Of a stretch of 64,000 nt of DNA, positions 8,429 through 17,974 are shown piece after piece. The stretch comes from Pseudoalteromonas umbrosa (GTDB lineage Bacteria; Pseudomonadota; Gammaproteobacteria; Enterobacterales; Alteromonadaceae), in the NCBI RefSeq assembly GCF_030125375.1, contig NZ_JASJUU010000001.1, positions 911,255-975,254 of the forward strand, written 5' to 3'. Each line of letters starts with the position of its first letter. The first letter of the stretch is position 1. The notes below the pieces were generated by a model that saw only the letters and a program-made list of their open reading frames with translations, did no database searches and was not told the DNA's origin. The translations under genes and the position numbers were made by a program.

Positions 8429-10438
8429 ATGAAACTAGATAAAAAACTCTACCTCTCTTTTGGCATAATTGTCATGTTAATGGTCATCTCAAGTGCAGTG
8501 ACTTGGATGCAAGTTACATCACTATCTGAAGTCACAGAAGAAGTTCACAGTGATGATGTTCCCGCAGCTATTTATTACTTACAGCTGATGGATGAAATCG
8601 GTGATATGCATGTTGAGTTACTCGATTATGTTGTTGGCAATGAGAGCAAAAAAGCTGAGTTTTATGACAACTACGATGAATTCATGGATGTATTCAAAAG
8701 TTTAAGGCCTCTTGAATCAGCGACAGAATCTGACAGAGCAAAAATGGCAGAGATTGAACGTATTGTTAATGAATTCAAAACTAGAGCAGAAAGAGAAGTG
8801 TTCAGTGTTTATGATCCTGTTACGGAAAGGTGGGCTTTTGAGTTTGTTGATAAGCTCGAAAACTCAGTGGGGGCAGAGCTTGAAACATTGCTTGATAGGC
8901 TTAAAGAAGAGGAATTCGCTGATGCCTTGAAGACCACAGATATCGTTGAAGCCGTTTCTGATGATTTACCGGGCGTACGTTTATATTTAGAAATGGTCGA
9001 TGAAAAAGGCGATATGCTTGCATCTCTCACTGAATTTATGACTGGTGAACTAGATGAAAAAGAAGCTTTTGAAGAAGCTTCAAAAAGATTCATCAAGTAC
9101 TTAGAGCTGTTAAGACCATTAGAGAGAAAGCCCGCTGAAGTCACCAATCTGAACAAAATTAAGCAGTTGCACGATGAGTTATATAAAGAGGCACATGAGG
9201 TTTTCAAACGTTTTGACCCAAGTGCAAAATCAAAATCAATTGCTGTTGTGCATGAGCTTGAAGTTGTTTTGTTTGAAAAAATGGAAGCGATTTTAGACAA
9301 ATCGACAAACGAAGAGAAGGCCGATGCTGAAAGAGCATTGATAAAACTTGATGAAGATATGCGTGGCATGCTAACCATTATTTTTGTTCTTACAACTTTG
9401 GCAGCCGTTGGCAGTGGCGTGGTAGCTTTTATTTTAAGTAATTCAATTTCATCAAGAATTACTAATGTTTTAAATGTTGCTACTGAAACAGCAAGGGGTA
9501 ACTTATCTTTACAGCCGTTGGTTCATGAGGGTAAAGATGAAATTGACGGTTTGGCTAATGCATCAAATGAAATGGTAGAGTCTTTGAGCAATCTAATTCG
9601 TAATGTTGAACAGGTGGCTAGCAACGTGGAGTTATCAGGTGAAGACATCGCTGAGATAAATCAAAGAATAGCCAATTTAAGTCAAAGTAGTTCTGAACAA
9701 TCAACCATTATTGCAGATGAAATTGGCCGAATGAGTGCTACGGTAGCTGAAGTGGCACAGCGAGCCAAAGATGCAGCAGAACACGCTGAAAGTGCCCGTG
9801 ATTTGGCTGATCAAGGTGGAGGTGTTGTACGACTGACAGTGGATGAAATTACGAATGCAGCAAGCGAAGTACAAAAAACGGCGAGTACTATTACTAGCTT
9901 GGGTGATTTAAGTGCGCAAATCGGTGATGTTATTGGAGTAATTGGTAGTATTGCAGAGCAAACGAATTTACTTGCCTTGAACGCAGCTATCGAGGCTGCC
10001 AGAGCCGGTGAGCAAGGCCGAGGGTTTGCTGTTGTTGCAGATGAAGTAAGAACACTTGCAGAGCGCACTACAAAAGCCACTGGTGAAGTATCTTCGACAG
10101 TGCAAGCCATTCAAGATAAAACACAGGTTGCAGTAAATGCGATGAATGTAAGCGTTGAACAAGTTAACAATAGTGTTGATCTTGCTCAGCAAGCCGGTGG
10201 TTCGCTGAATGAAATTGTCAGTGGTGCGCAAGAAATTGCTGGTATGATCCAATCTATTGCTATCGATACTGAAGAGCAAGCAAGGGTAGCAGCTGATATG
10301 TCGAAAGAGATTGTAAAAGTAGATGACTCGAGTAAGCGGTCTCTATCTGATACGCAAAATGCTGAAGTTGCTGCAAACAAGTTGAAAGGTCAATCAGCTG
10401 AGTTAGTGAGGTTATTAGAAGCGTTTAGGCTTAGCTAG
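8429..10438 (+). CDS. Methyl-accepting chemotaxis protein with a duplicated helical sensor
   Basis: 669 residues from ATG 8429; an in-frame TTG at 8420 is a poorer choice. TM1 at about 7-27 ([20 protein letters not shown]), a periplasmic all-helical sensor to about 315, TM2 at about 322-342 ([20 protein letters not shown]), HAMP, then a cytoplasmic coiled coil. The tip sequence is [19 protein letters not shown] followed by [18 protein letters not shown], the invariant CheA/CheW-binding hairpin. The sensor consists of two similar halves (starting [17 protein letters not shown] and [17 protein letters not shown], each with an LRPLE motif), like helical bimodular sensors. There is no C-terminal CheR-tether pentapeptide. 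Ligand unknown. Single gene, no other chemotaxis genes nearby. Confidence 0.95.
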   Translation: MKLDKKLYLSFGIIVMLMVISSAVTWMQVTSLSEVTEEVHSDDVPAAIYYLQLMDEIGDMHVELLDYVVGNESKKAEFYDNYDEFMDVFKSLRPLESATESDRAKMAEIERIVNEFKTRAEREVFSVYDPVTERWAFEFVDKLENSVGAELETLLDRLKEEEFADALKTTDIVEAVSDDLPGVRLYLEMVDEKGDMLASLTEFMTGELDEKEAFEEASKRFIKYLELLRPLERKPAEVTNLNKIKQLHDELYKEAHEVFKRFDPSAKSKSIAVVHELEVVLFEKMEAILDKSTNEEKADAERALIKLDEDMRGMLTIIFVLTTLAAVGSGVVAFILSNSISSRITNVLNVATETARGNLSLQPLVHEGKDEIDGLANASNEMVESLSNLIRNVEQVASNVELSGEDIAEINQRIANLSQSSSEQSTIIADEIGRMSATVAEVAQRAKDAAEHAESARDLADQGGGVVRLTVDEITNAASEVQKTASTITSLGDLSAQIGDVIGVIGSIAEQTNLLALNAAIEAARAGEQGRGFAVVADEVRTLAERTTKATGEVSSTVQAIQDKTQVAVNAMNVSVEQVNNSVDLAQQAGGSLNEIVSGAQEIAGMIQSIAIDTEEQARVAADMSKEIVKVDDSSKRSLSDTQNAEVAANKLKGQSAELVRLLEAFRLS

Positions 10439-10763
10439 TCTAAACACCAATAAAAAGAAGTTTGTAGAGGTATAGCAAGATTTGAACTTTTAACATACTA
10501 ATAGTGACTGCTTCACTTTCATTGCAATGTAATTGCTAGGTTTGTAATTAATATAGTTTAATATAAAGCACACCTATAACCCTAGATATAAACAATAGTA
10601 AAACCTACTTTCAATATAGCTTCATTTATTTTCACATCTCAGGATTTTCAATTCCATTTCTGGCGGTTATTCCATCACTTTATTTATGTAATTTTGATAA
10701 TCACTTTGTTTTTGGGTACAATTATTTTTTAATCAATGGAAGGCCTAAAAGGACTTTAAAAGT
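10439..10763. other. Intergenic region; promoter area of the FG-GAP lipoprotein
   Basis: AT-rich and without a supported gene. A Shine-Dalgarno AAAGGA at about 10747-10753 serves the lipoprotein start at 10764. No strong terminator was seen after the chemoreceptor gene. Confidence 0.4.
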
Positions 10764-13700
10764 ATGAAAAAATTTAAACATTCATCTATCGCGTTCGCTT
10801 TATCAATAGTACTGGCAGGTTGCGGTGGTGGATCTGGAGGTGATGAGCCATCAGCAGCGAGCGTTGCATCTGATACTCTGCAGAATTCAAAAGGCAAAAC
10901 ATTTGCTGAGTTAGAATCAGCTGCGAATTCACTTGTTCAGAGCCGATATACCGGTCAAGAAAGTAAGGCAGAGATAACTCCTGAGCTTGTTCAAAAAGCT
11001 TTTGTTTACATGCTCGATGATTCGGCTACCTCATTTACAGATTTTGATTTTCCCAGTATTGAAAATCATGTTAAAAGTGATGGAACAATAAGTGGTACGG
11101 AGCGCTGTGCAAATGGTGGTACAGTTAATTATTCTGGTTCTGTAAAGGAATCTGGTGAAGGCGAAATTTCTGCGAAATTTACTAATTGCTCTAATTATTC
11201 CAACACGACTATTACAGGCAGTATTACTGTCAAAAGCTCAGTTGACACCAACGAGCTCGGTATTTACTTCGATGCGCTTGAAATGTTCTCCGAGGGTGAG
11301 TCGCAAAAGTTAACTGGAAGTTTAAAGGCGGCTCAAAGTGACCTAGGTGTTCATAATGGCTCTGTCAATGTTACTCATAACATTCTTCTCGAGAATCAAA
11401 ATGGTGATCAAATTGTCTCTCAGCTAAGTGCTAACGATGACTCAATTGATGACAGGACTGACGAGCTAAACTTGTCAGGCACCATTAAGTTTAACAACTC
11501 TGGCATTTTGACTGTTAATGCAAAAGATTTAACAGGTTATTCGCCAAGTTTTAGAAGTGGTGAAATTAAGTTTACTGGCAAGAATTCAAGTGCCACTATT
11601 TCATTTTCGAACAGTTTTCCTATTTATTATCTAGACACCGACTTAGATAATCAACATGACTTAGGCACATATATCACGAATATTCACGAATTTGTATTTG
11701 GTAATCAAACAAATCTTAACCCAGTGCCACTTGATATTATGTCATTACCACCTGCGGCAGATAGCCCTTACTATGCCGGTTACATGCCAGATACGACAAT
11801 GCCTATCACCGTTGAAGCTGGTAATTATTGGGATGAAGATACACCGATAGAAGACTTGACTGTTAGCTTCGAGTGGTATGTTAATGACGAATTAGTCGAA
11901 GGGCAATACACGAATACGCTGCCAGCAGGGATTGCAGTTTTTGGCGATGTATTAGAAGTCGCGATGAAGGTATCTGATGGAGCGAGTTCAGTTCTTAGTT
12001 ATCGAACGTCAATTACTTTATCAGATGCTCCAAATTTCGTTGAAGTAACGGGTCTTCCGGACGCCATTTCTCCGGATCAGCGTGTTGTGTTTACTGCTAA
12101 AGTTGTTGATCCAGACAATAAGCTAGCGGCTCAAACAGATGCATTAATTGCTTCTCCAGAAGGCGTCACAGTTGACGAAAATGGCCAAATAACTTGGACT
12201 ACGCCATCTGAAATGTTGTTTTCATCTCAGGACTATTTCTTTACTTTTGCAACTGGAGATGAGTCAAATCCGAGTGAGGTGAGTCTTAGCGTTAAAGTTA
12301 ACTCTCAAAAATCATTACCGATTGCACGCTCAGGTGTCGAAGTTCCTAAAATGCAAAACAATTTCATAATTGATGACTTTGACGGTGACAAAAAGAATGA
12401 AATACTTACGACCGATAATTCAAATCGGGTGATGTTAATCACATATAACAATCAAACCCCCGAGCAAAAGTGGTTATATCCTTATTCACTTGCTGAAAAT
12501 AGCACTATTAAGAGCGTTTTTGCGGCTAATACAGATAACGATTCTGAGAAGGAAATTTATGTTCTTACAGGATCTGGTTTGAGTGTTATTGATGATTTAA
12601 ATTCAGAAGCTCGCACACTCTTAAGTTTCGAAAAAGAGGCCGTGTCTGGCGCATTTAGAGATATAAATAACGATGGTGTGCCTGAGTTGGCTGTTTTGCT
12701 TCAGCATGAAGATAGCTATTATTCAGCAAGAACGCTTGCTGTATATTCTTTAGAAAACCCAGATGAGCCATTATTTGAAACTGTTTTAGACAGCGCAAAC
12801 ATCGTGAGTTTTGGTAATGTCGATACAGACGAAAACGTAGAGCTTATTGTAGACTCAGGTCTAGTATACGATAGCGCAACTTGGGAAAACCAATGGTTAA
12901 GTAGCAATGCGTTCGGTGAAAACCACTTTATTCTTGCTGATATCAATGGCGATGGTATTGATGAAATTATTGGCAGTAGCTATGGCGTAACTGTTTATTC
13001 CGCAGTTGATAAAGCGCAACTTGCTAGTTTAGATAGTTACAATAATAATTGTAAAATAGCCGCCGCTAATCTAGATAATGATGCAAGTGATGAACTTATT
13101 ATTGGACAATGCCAATGGGGTAAATTGCATGCCTATAAATATGATAGTGAAAATGCACTTACCGAGCTGTGGAATGCTGATTCGGTAGACAATGATACAG
13201 CATCATTTCAGGTAGGTGATAGTGATAATGACGGAAAACTTGAAATCATATGGGGTTCTGGCATTTATGATTCAGGTGCTGATAAGTTAGTCACGGCGGA
13301 TATCAATAGCGATAGCGTTTCGGTCAGACAAGAGCAAATAGCACCTCAGCTTGATAGCTTTGTATCAGCAGGGTGGGCTGAAGGGGCTGGAAATATTGAA
13401 AAAGCCATTTTCTATGTGCCAAATAGCAACTCTGGCTATGATGGTGGACGTGTAGTTCAGATGACAGAAAATGGTGAATTCACCCCATCAGATGAAATTT
13501 CAACTAATTGGAATGACGATCAAGCCACAATTACTGCTGACTTTGACAATGACGGTTTTTCAGAGTTATTGCTCCCGAATACAGCACTTTATAGTACATC
13601 TTTGGGGGTGATGGACCTTACTACTTATGATATTTCTTATGAGTTGCCAATTGATTCTAATGACAGATTGGTTGGTGTTGATGCTGCTGACATAAATGGT

Positions 13701-14336
13701 GACAATATTCCTGATGCAATTTATAGCACGCGAAGTAATGTCAAAGTTGTGGATGTAAATAACCAAACTTTACTATCTAGTTTTGTAGTTTCTGGCCAGA
13801 TAAAAGATTTTAGTCTTGCTGAAAATGATGCTGTAAATATGGTGGTAGCGTCTGATGAATTAACTTTACTCTCATTCTCTAATGGCGGTTTTTCTGAGAA
13901 AAGTAAATTAGATCAAAGGTGTACTCAGGTAGAGTATTTTAATTTTGATAGTGATGCTGAGCTAGAAGTTGCATGTTTATATAATGAAGATGAGTATTAC
14001 TCAGATAGTAACTTATCACTTATAGTGTATGAAGTTAATGGCGATGGGTTCGAGCAGGTGCATAAAAAAGCACTGAATGAAAATGTCATTGATTTTACGG
14101 TTTCTCCAGCAACTAAAAACCACCAACAGCTTATATTTGCGACTCAAAGTGTTGATAGTTGGAGCAATGCTACACATTCGAACGTATTATTTACAGACTC
14201 TTCTGGTAATAAAATAAGCCGAAGCCCAAATTTACTTGGTAGGCCTTCAAAAGATGCATTAAAGGTTAGATTAGATGAACAAGGGAAGCTCAATTTACTT
14301 ATTTCTACTTCATCTGCGATGTATCAAGTTCACTAG
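10764..14336 (+). CDS. Large lipoprotein with FG-GAP/VCBS repeats
   Basis: 1190 residues. It begins with a lipoprotein signal (hydrophobic stretch, lipobox LAGC at about 17-20, then Gly-rich GGGSGG), so it is probably an outer-membrane or surface lipoprotein. The N-terminal 350 residues are Ser/Asn-rich beta structure. A cadherin/Ig-like part follows at about 350-520. The C-terminal half holds many calcium-loop repeats of the DxDxDG type: DDFDGDKKNE, DINNDGVPE, DINGDGIDE, DSDNDGKLE, DFDNDGFSE, DINGDNIPD. These are FG-GAP/VCBS seven-bladed propeller repeats used for adhesion or ligand binding. Monocistronic, ended by a strong terminator. Function beyond surface binding is not evident. Confidence 0.85.
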   Translation: MKKFKHSSIAFALSIVLAGCGGGSGGDEPSAASVASDTLQNSKGKTFAELESAANSLVQSRYTGQESKAEITPELVQKAFVYMLDDSATSFTDFDFPSIENHVKSDGTISGTERCANGGTVNYSGSVKESGEGEISAKFTNCSNYSNTTITGSITVKSSVDTNELGIYFDALEMFSEGESQKLTGSLKAAQSDLGVHNGSVNVTHNILLENQNGDQIVSQLSANDDSIDDRTDELNLSGTIKFNNSGILTVNAKDLTGYSPSFRSGEIKFTGKNSSATISFSNSFPIYYLDTDLDNQHDLGTYITNIHEFVFGNQTNLNPVPLDIMSLPPAADSPYYAGYMPDTTMPITVEAGNYWDEDTPIEDLTVSFEWYVNDELVEGQYTNTLPAGIAVFGDVLEVAMKVSDGASSVLSYRTSITLSDAPNFVEVTGLPDAISPDQRVVFTAKVVDPDNKLAAQTDALIASPEGVTVDENGQITWTTPSEMLFSSQDYFFTFATGDESNPSEVSLSVKVNSQKSLPIARSGVEVPKMQNNFIIDDFDGDKKNEILTTDNSNRVMLITYNNQTPEQKWLYPYSLAENSTIKSVFAANTDNDSEKEIYVLTGSGLSVIDDLNSEARTLLSFEKEAVSGAFRDINNDGVPELAVLLQHEDSYYSARTLAVYSLENPDEPLFETVLDSANIVSFGNVDTDENVELIVDSGLVYDSATWENQWLSSNAFGENHFILADINGDGIDEIIGSSYGVTVYSAVDKAQLASLDSYNNNCKIAAANLDNDASDELIIGQCQWGKLHAYKYDSENALTELWNADSVDNDTASFQVGDSDNDGKLEIIWGSGIYDSGADKLVTADINSDSVSVRQEQIAPQLDSFVSAGWAEGAGNIEKAIFYVPNSNSGYDGGRVVQMTENGEFTPSDEISTNWNDDQATITADFDNDGFSELLLPNTALYSTSLGVMDLTTYDISYELPIDSNDRLVGVDAADINGDNIPDAIYSTRSNVKVVDVNNQTLLSSFVVSGQIKDFSLAENDAVNMVVASDELTLLSFSNGGFSEKSKLDQRCTQVEYFNFDSDAELEVACLYNEDEYYSDSNLSLIVYEVNGDGFEQVHKKALNENVIDFTVSPATKNHQQLIFATQSVDSWSNATHSNVLFTDSSGNKISRSPNLLGRPSKDALKVRLDEQGKLNLLISTSSAMYQVH

Positions 14337-14381
14337 AGAGGTTGTAGTGTAATCTTAAAGGCGATCGAGTTCTAAATATAT

Positions 14382-14412
14382 AAGCCCTAGCAGAAATGCT
14401 AGGGCTTTTTTC
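14382..14412 (+). terminator. Rho-independent terminator
   Basis: Perfect 11-bp stem AAGCCCTAGCA (14382-14392) / TGCTAGGGCTT (14397-14407), 4-base loop, then TTTTTC. It ends the FG-GAP lipoprotein transcript. Confidence 0.9.
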
Positions 14413-14478
14413 TTGATTAAATGCCTGAATTAAACTCCGAAGTGCGACACTCTTTAATATCAAGCAGCCATAACCTTG

Positions 14479-14849
14479 TTATTTAAAAATAATTGCTGGT
14501 TGCTTGAACCCTAAACACTTTCTGGAGGGGTAGTTAAACCTTGATTGAGCGAGCCGAATATTTTCATCTGTTACTTGTCTTAAATCCATACCCTTTTTTA
14601 CATATTGCCATTTGCGTTTGCGCCTAGCTCCCAAGAGCTTTATAGATACACCGTTGCACGTTGGCACTTCACTTTTTTTGCTATTTCAAAGATTGGAATT
14701 CTTGGTTCTTAAAGGGCCGTAACTTGGTATCTTCTTCCCTCGGTCAGCTGCTGATAACTCACAGTAGTAACGCTTGTTTCTTTGGCGAGAAGGACGTGCC
14801 ACTTTCGGCAGTTTGCTTCCTTCTCTACACCTTTCTATGAGTGTTGCAG
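14479..14849 (-). pseudogene. Decayed IS30-family transposase remnant
   Basis: On the minus strand a 62-codon frame (14479-14667) encodes KKGMDLRQVTDENIRLA and then YPSRKCLGFKQPAIIF. This matches the C-terminal end of IS30 transposases (xKGxDLxxVT ... LNxRPRKxLGFxTPxEVF). Upstream in another frame (about 14689-14849) a segment ending in DRGKKIPSYGPLRTKN resembles the IS30 region before the DDE domain. The DDE catalytic core between them is missing, so the element has suffered a large deletion and frameshifts. No terminal inverted repeats were identified. Assignment rests on motif recall. Confidence 0.6.
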
Positions 14850-15206
14850 TTATTATCTGAAATCAGGTGTATTTAGCCTGAAATGTAGATGCGTAAATTT
14901 AGATTAACTTATGAAAAAATCAATATTCGGGAAAAAAACAAAAAATATAAATTTTATCATTATTTTTTATTTTCTTTTGTTTTAAATTAAATTTTTCATA
15001 ATTTATTATTGTGATTTTTTTGAACTTATACGAGGCTTGCTTTGGATAGGTTTAAATCTATCTTTTTAAGTTTTTTTGATTCAATGTTGTTATATGTGAT
15101 AACTATAAAAAATATATGAATATAAATAAAGGTGGTAAGGTGTTTGTGGGTCAAATAAGAAATATACAAAGACCTTTCTTAGCTTTAAAAATTTAAGGAG
15201 AATTTT
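14850..15206. other. Extremely AT-rich leader of the double-glycine peptide gene
   Basis: From about 14925 to 15125 the sequence is almost entirely A and T with long homopolymer tracts, far below its neighbours in GC, which is typical of silenced or transferred DNA. No gene is seen. A perfect Shine-Dalgarno AAGGAG at 15195-15200 belongs to the small peptide gene at 15207. Confidence 0.5.
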
Positions 15207-15347
15207 ATGCTATTAAATAAAAAAACTAAAGTAATTTTCAAGTCTAACGTTGTAAGTTTAAAATCAAAGGACTTACTTGATAAAGTCAGCGGTGGTCGCG
15301 GAGGTGGTAGCATCGTACTTGTTGATGAGAATGGACGCATTGTTTGA
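15207..15347 (+). CDS. Double-glycine leader peptide, putative exported or RiPP-type precursor
   Basis: A 46-codon gene, too short for usual ORF cut-offs, with an optimal AAGGAG six bases before ATG 15207. The lysine-rich N-terminus leads to LKSKDLLDKVSGG (residues 18-30), which fits the double-glycine leader pattern (LSxxELxxIxGG) cut by C39-peptidase ABC exporters. The predicted mature part is 16 residues, beginning RGGGSIVLV and ending NGRIV. It has no Cys, and its only hydroxyl residue is one Ser, so lanthionine chemistry is unlikely. No modification enzyme, exporter or immunity gene is adjacent, so export would rely on a transporter elsewhere. Bacteriocin, signalling peptide or relic are all possible. 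Its existence as a gene is well supported; its function is not. Confidence 0.7.
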   Translation: MLLNKKTKVIFKSNVVSLKSKDLLDKVSGGRGGGSIVLVDENGRIV

Positions 15348-15744
15348 TTCTCATAAAGATATTAACTGAAAGTTAATTTTGTGGAGCTGCTTTACTTTTT
15401 GAGTTATAAATTTTAAAGGTTGCGGCTCTTATTATAATCTGTGCTCTTTAATTTAAAAATTTATTTTAAAATTATTTTTGGGGTGGGAGTATATTATTTT
15501 TAAAATGTAAAAGCCATTTTTTAATGGAGTTATAAAAGACATATTTTTACCATCATTACCCTCACTTTTACTGTTATTAGCGTTTGCGTTAAAAAATGGT
15601 TTTTTGGATCAAACTTTATTCGTGAATTATGCTAGAGCTTGCTCGTTACTCGAAAAGCAATTGGGTGTTGCAAGTTTCATCTGGAGAATTATTAAGAGCT
15701 TGTCTAAGCTCCTTATATGAAGTACCTATCCACTTGGGACATCT
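15348..15744. other. Intergenic region, AT-rich
   Basis: No gene with an acceptable start is seen. A frame lacking ATG or GTG is open from 15511 to a TGA at 15718-15720, in phase with the Amt gene, and encodes a hydrophobic then Lys/Leu-rich stretch; it is regarded as unsupported. GGGA at 15736-15739 could be the ribosome site for the TTG start of the Amt fusion. Confidence 0.4.
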
Positions 15745-17655
15745 TTGGCAAATATTGAAATAGACCCGCAAACAATATCAATCACTTGGACATTGTTATG
15801 TACTGCGCTGGTGTTACTGATGCAACCTGGGTTCACTTGCTTCGAAAGCGGATTGGTAAGAAGCAAAAACAACATTAATGTTGCTTTGAAAAATGTAGCT
15901 GACTTTTGCATCAGTGGTGTATGTTTTTGGCTTATTGGATATGGCCTGATGTATGGAGCAAGTCAAAGTGGCTTATTTGGTACAGAACAGTTCGCTTTAA
16001 ATAGTTATGATGACCCAAGTGTACTTGCCTTCTTTTTATTTCAAATGATGTTTTGTGGCACTGCTGCAACAATCTTATCAGGTGCTGTTGCTGAGCGAAT
16101 GCGGTTTTCCGGCTATATAATCTGTTCGTTTCTTACTGCAACTATTTTGTTCCCTATTGTAGGTCATTGGATTTGGCATGGTAAACATTTTACGCAAGCC
16201 CCATTAGGTTGGTTATTCGAGCTTGGTTTTATTGATTTCGCTGGCGCTACAGTAGTGCATAGTGTTGGCGGCTGGATAGCATTAGTTGCTCTGATAATCG
16301 TAGGGCCAAGATTAGGCCGCTTCACAAGTGAGGGAGAGCCTAAAGAATTGTATTGTCAAAATCTGCCTCTTTCGGCGTTAGGTACTTTTTTACTTTTTAT
16401 CGGTTGGTTTGGCTTTAATGGAGGGAGCGTTCATACACCTAATTTAGAACTTGCTAGAGTGTTTTCTAACACAGCTCTTTCTGCTTGTGCAGGTGGTGTA
16501 AGTGCATTGCTGTTATCATGGAATCTGCACTCTATGCAAGGCATACGCTATGTTCTGAACGGACTACTCGCCGGCTTAGTCGCTATTTCGGCCTGCGCGG
16601 ATCTGGTGAATTTACCATCAGCTATTGTAATCGGTGCCATAGCTGGTTGCATCAGTGTTTTATTAGGCGATTTATTGGAGAAATTTAAAATAGATGATGT
16701 AGTTAGTGCAGTACCTGTTCATCTTGGTGGTGGTATATGGGGGACGTTGGCTGTTGCCTTTTTTGTGCCGATTGAAAAGTTAAAACTTGAAACACACACT
16801 GAACAACTTATTGTTCAATTACTTGGTATTTGTGTGAGTGCTGTTTGGGTTTGCGGTATTGGCTTTGTTGCGCTTTGGTTAATCAATTTTTTTCATCCAC
16901 TTCGAGTTTCAGCACAAACTGAAACGATTGGTTTAAACTTTGGAGAGCATGGTATGAAAGATGAACTAATCGATTTAATGGAGCAATTTGACAAAATTGC
17001 CAAAAATGAAAGCAACCCTCAACACCTCAACGTCGATCATGGTTCAAATAATGCCTCTTTATGTATGACTTATAATTATCTTTTAGATCATACTAGTCGA
17101 CATTTTAAAGCAAGAGAGGATGAACTTTTGCGTCTAGCTAGCTTAGATCCACTAACGGGGATCCCAAATAGGCGAGTGTATGAACAAGCCCTGCGTGATA
17201 CATTTGAGAGGAGCTGTGAGCAAAAACAGCACTTTTGTTTATTGGTAATCGATATTGATAATTTCAAGCAATATAATGATCATTATGGCCATCAACTTGG
17301 TGATTACTGTATACAAAATGTTTGCCAAGCACTATCTAACGGGTTAACGGTAAAGAATGGGCTACTCGCTCGAATTGGCGGTGAAGAGTTTGCCATAATA
17401 ATGCCAAATACTCGGTTAAAAAATGCAAAAAATGTCGCTCAAAACATATGCCGTGCAGTAAGTGAACTCGAAATTCCACATCGAGCGGCTCAAGGTGAGT
17501 TTGTTACTGTGAGTATAGGTGGTACGTGCTGGGACTATACTCGGGAAGTGAACGTCAAACAGTTATTTGATGAAGCAGATAGAGCGCTTTTTCATGCGAA
17601 ACGTAACGGGCGAAACCAAGTCTTTTTTAGTAGTGATGACGATGCTTTGGGCTAG
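15745..17655 (+). CDS. Amt-type ammonium channel fused to a GGDEF diguanylate cyclase
   Basis: 636 residues with a TTG start (GGGA upstream; an in-frame TGA at 15718 excludes a longer form). Residues 1-395 form an Amt/Rh channel of about 11 helices. The first helix has the GFTCFESGLVRSKN signature, the conserved Asp and first pore His are in DFAGATVVH, and the second His is in VHLGGGIWG. A linker at about 400-460 leads to a GGDEF domain (DPLTGIPNRR, then GGEEF at about 560) with an intact active site. No RxxD inhibitory site stands five residues before GGEEF. The design is an ammonium sensor that makes c-di-GMP. No glnK gene is adjacent. Whether it still transports ammonium cannot be told from sequence. 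Confidence 0.93.
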   Translation: MANIEIDPQTISITWTLLCTALVLLMQPGFTCFESGLVRSKNNINVALKNVADFCISGVCFWLIGYGLMYGASQSGLFGTEQFALNSYDDPSVLAFFLFQMMFCGTAATILSGAVAERMRFSGYIICSFLTATILFPIVGHWIWHGKHFTQAPLGWLFELGFIDFAGATVVHSVGGWIALVALIIVGPRLGRFTSEGEPKELYCQNLPLSALGTFLLFIGWFGFNGGSVHTPNLELARVFSNTALSACAGGVSALLLSWNLHSMQGIRYVLNGLLAGLVAISACADLVNLPSAIVIGAIAGCISVLLGDLLEKFKIDDVVSAVPVHLGGGIWGTLAVAFFVPIEKLKLETHTEQLIVQLLGICVSAVWVCGIGFVALWLINFFHPLRVSAQTETIGLNFGEHGMKDELIDLMEQFDKIAKNESNPQHLNVDHGSNNASLCMTYNYLLDHTSRHFKAREDELLRLASLDPLTGIPNRRVYEQALRDTFERSCEQKQHFCLLVIDIDNFKQYNDHYGHQLGDYCIQNVCQALSNGLTVKNGLLARIGGEEFAIIMPNTRLKNAKNVAQNICRAVSELEIPHRAAQGEFVTVSIGGTCWDYTREVNVKQLFDEADRALFHAKRNGRNQVFFSSDDDALG

Positions 17656-17974
17656 CAATTAATTATTTAAATTCACGCATACTATCCTTGTAAATATATT
17701 TTACATTATCTCTTCTCATTACTCTTATTCTTTTAGATTACAATTGCTTATGCTTGACTGTTTATCATAGTGAAACAAATTGATTTTTATTCATAACCTC
17801 ATATCTCTTATTTCTTTGAACCTGTAAAGGGTATAACCTATTTAGGAACATTCAATAATAACCAGTAAAAAGCGAAGAAATAAGAAGGCCATTTTTTGAT
17901 TTTGTTTAAATTATAAACATGGAAACTTGGCCATCTGATATTTCTCTCATTCTTTATAAGAAGAAAGGAAAAAA
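17656..17974. other. Intergenic region
   Basis: AT-rich, with no gene or clear terminator seen. It carries the promoter and an AGAAGAAAGG Shine-Dalgarno region just before the propeller gene at 17975. Confidence 0.35.

Noticed and set aside
8809..9378. Long Ser-rich minus-strand frame opposite the chemoreceptor sensor
   Set aside because: Shadow of the chemoreceptor gene; low-complexity Ser/Phe content is the mirror of its Glu/Lys-rich helices.
15511..15720. Open frame in phase with and upstream of the Amt fusion, hydrophobic then Lys/Leu-rich
   Set aside because: It has no ATG or GTG, only an internal TTG at 15604 without ribosome site, and ends in TGA before the Amt start. The Amt N-terminus is complete without it.
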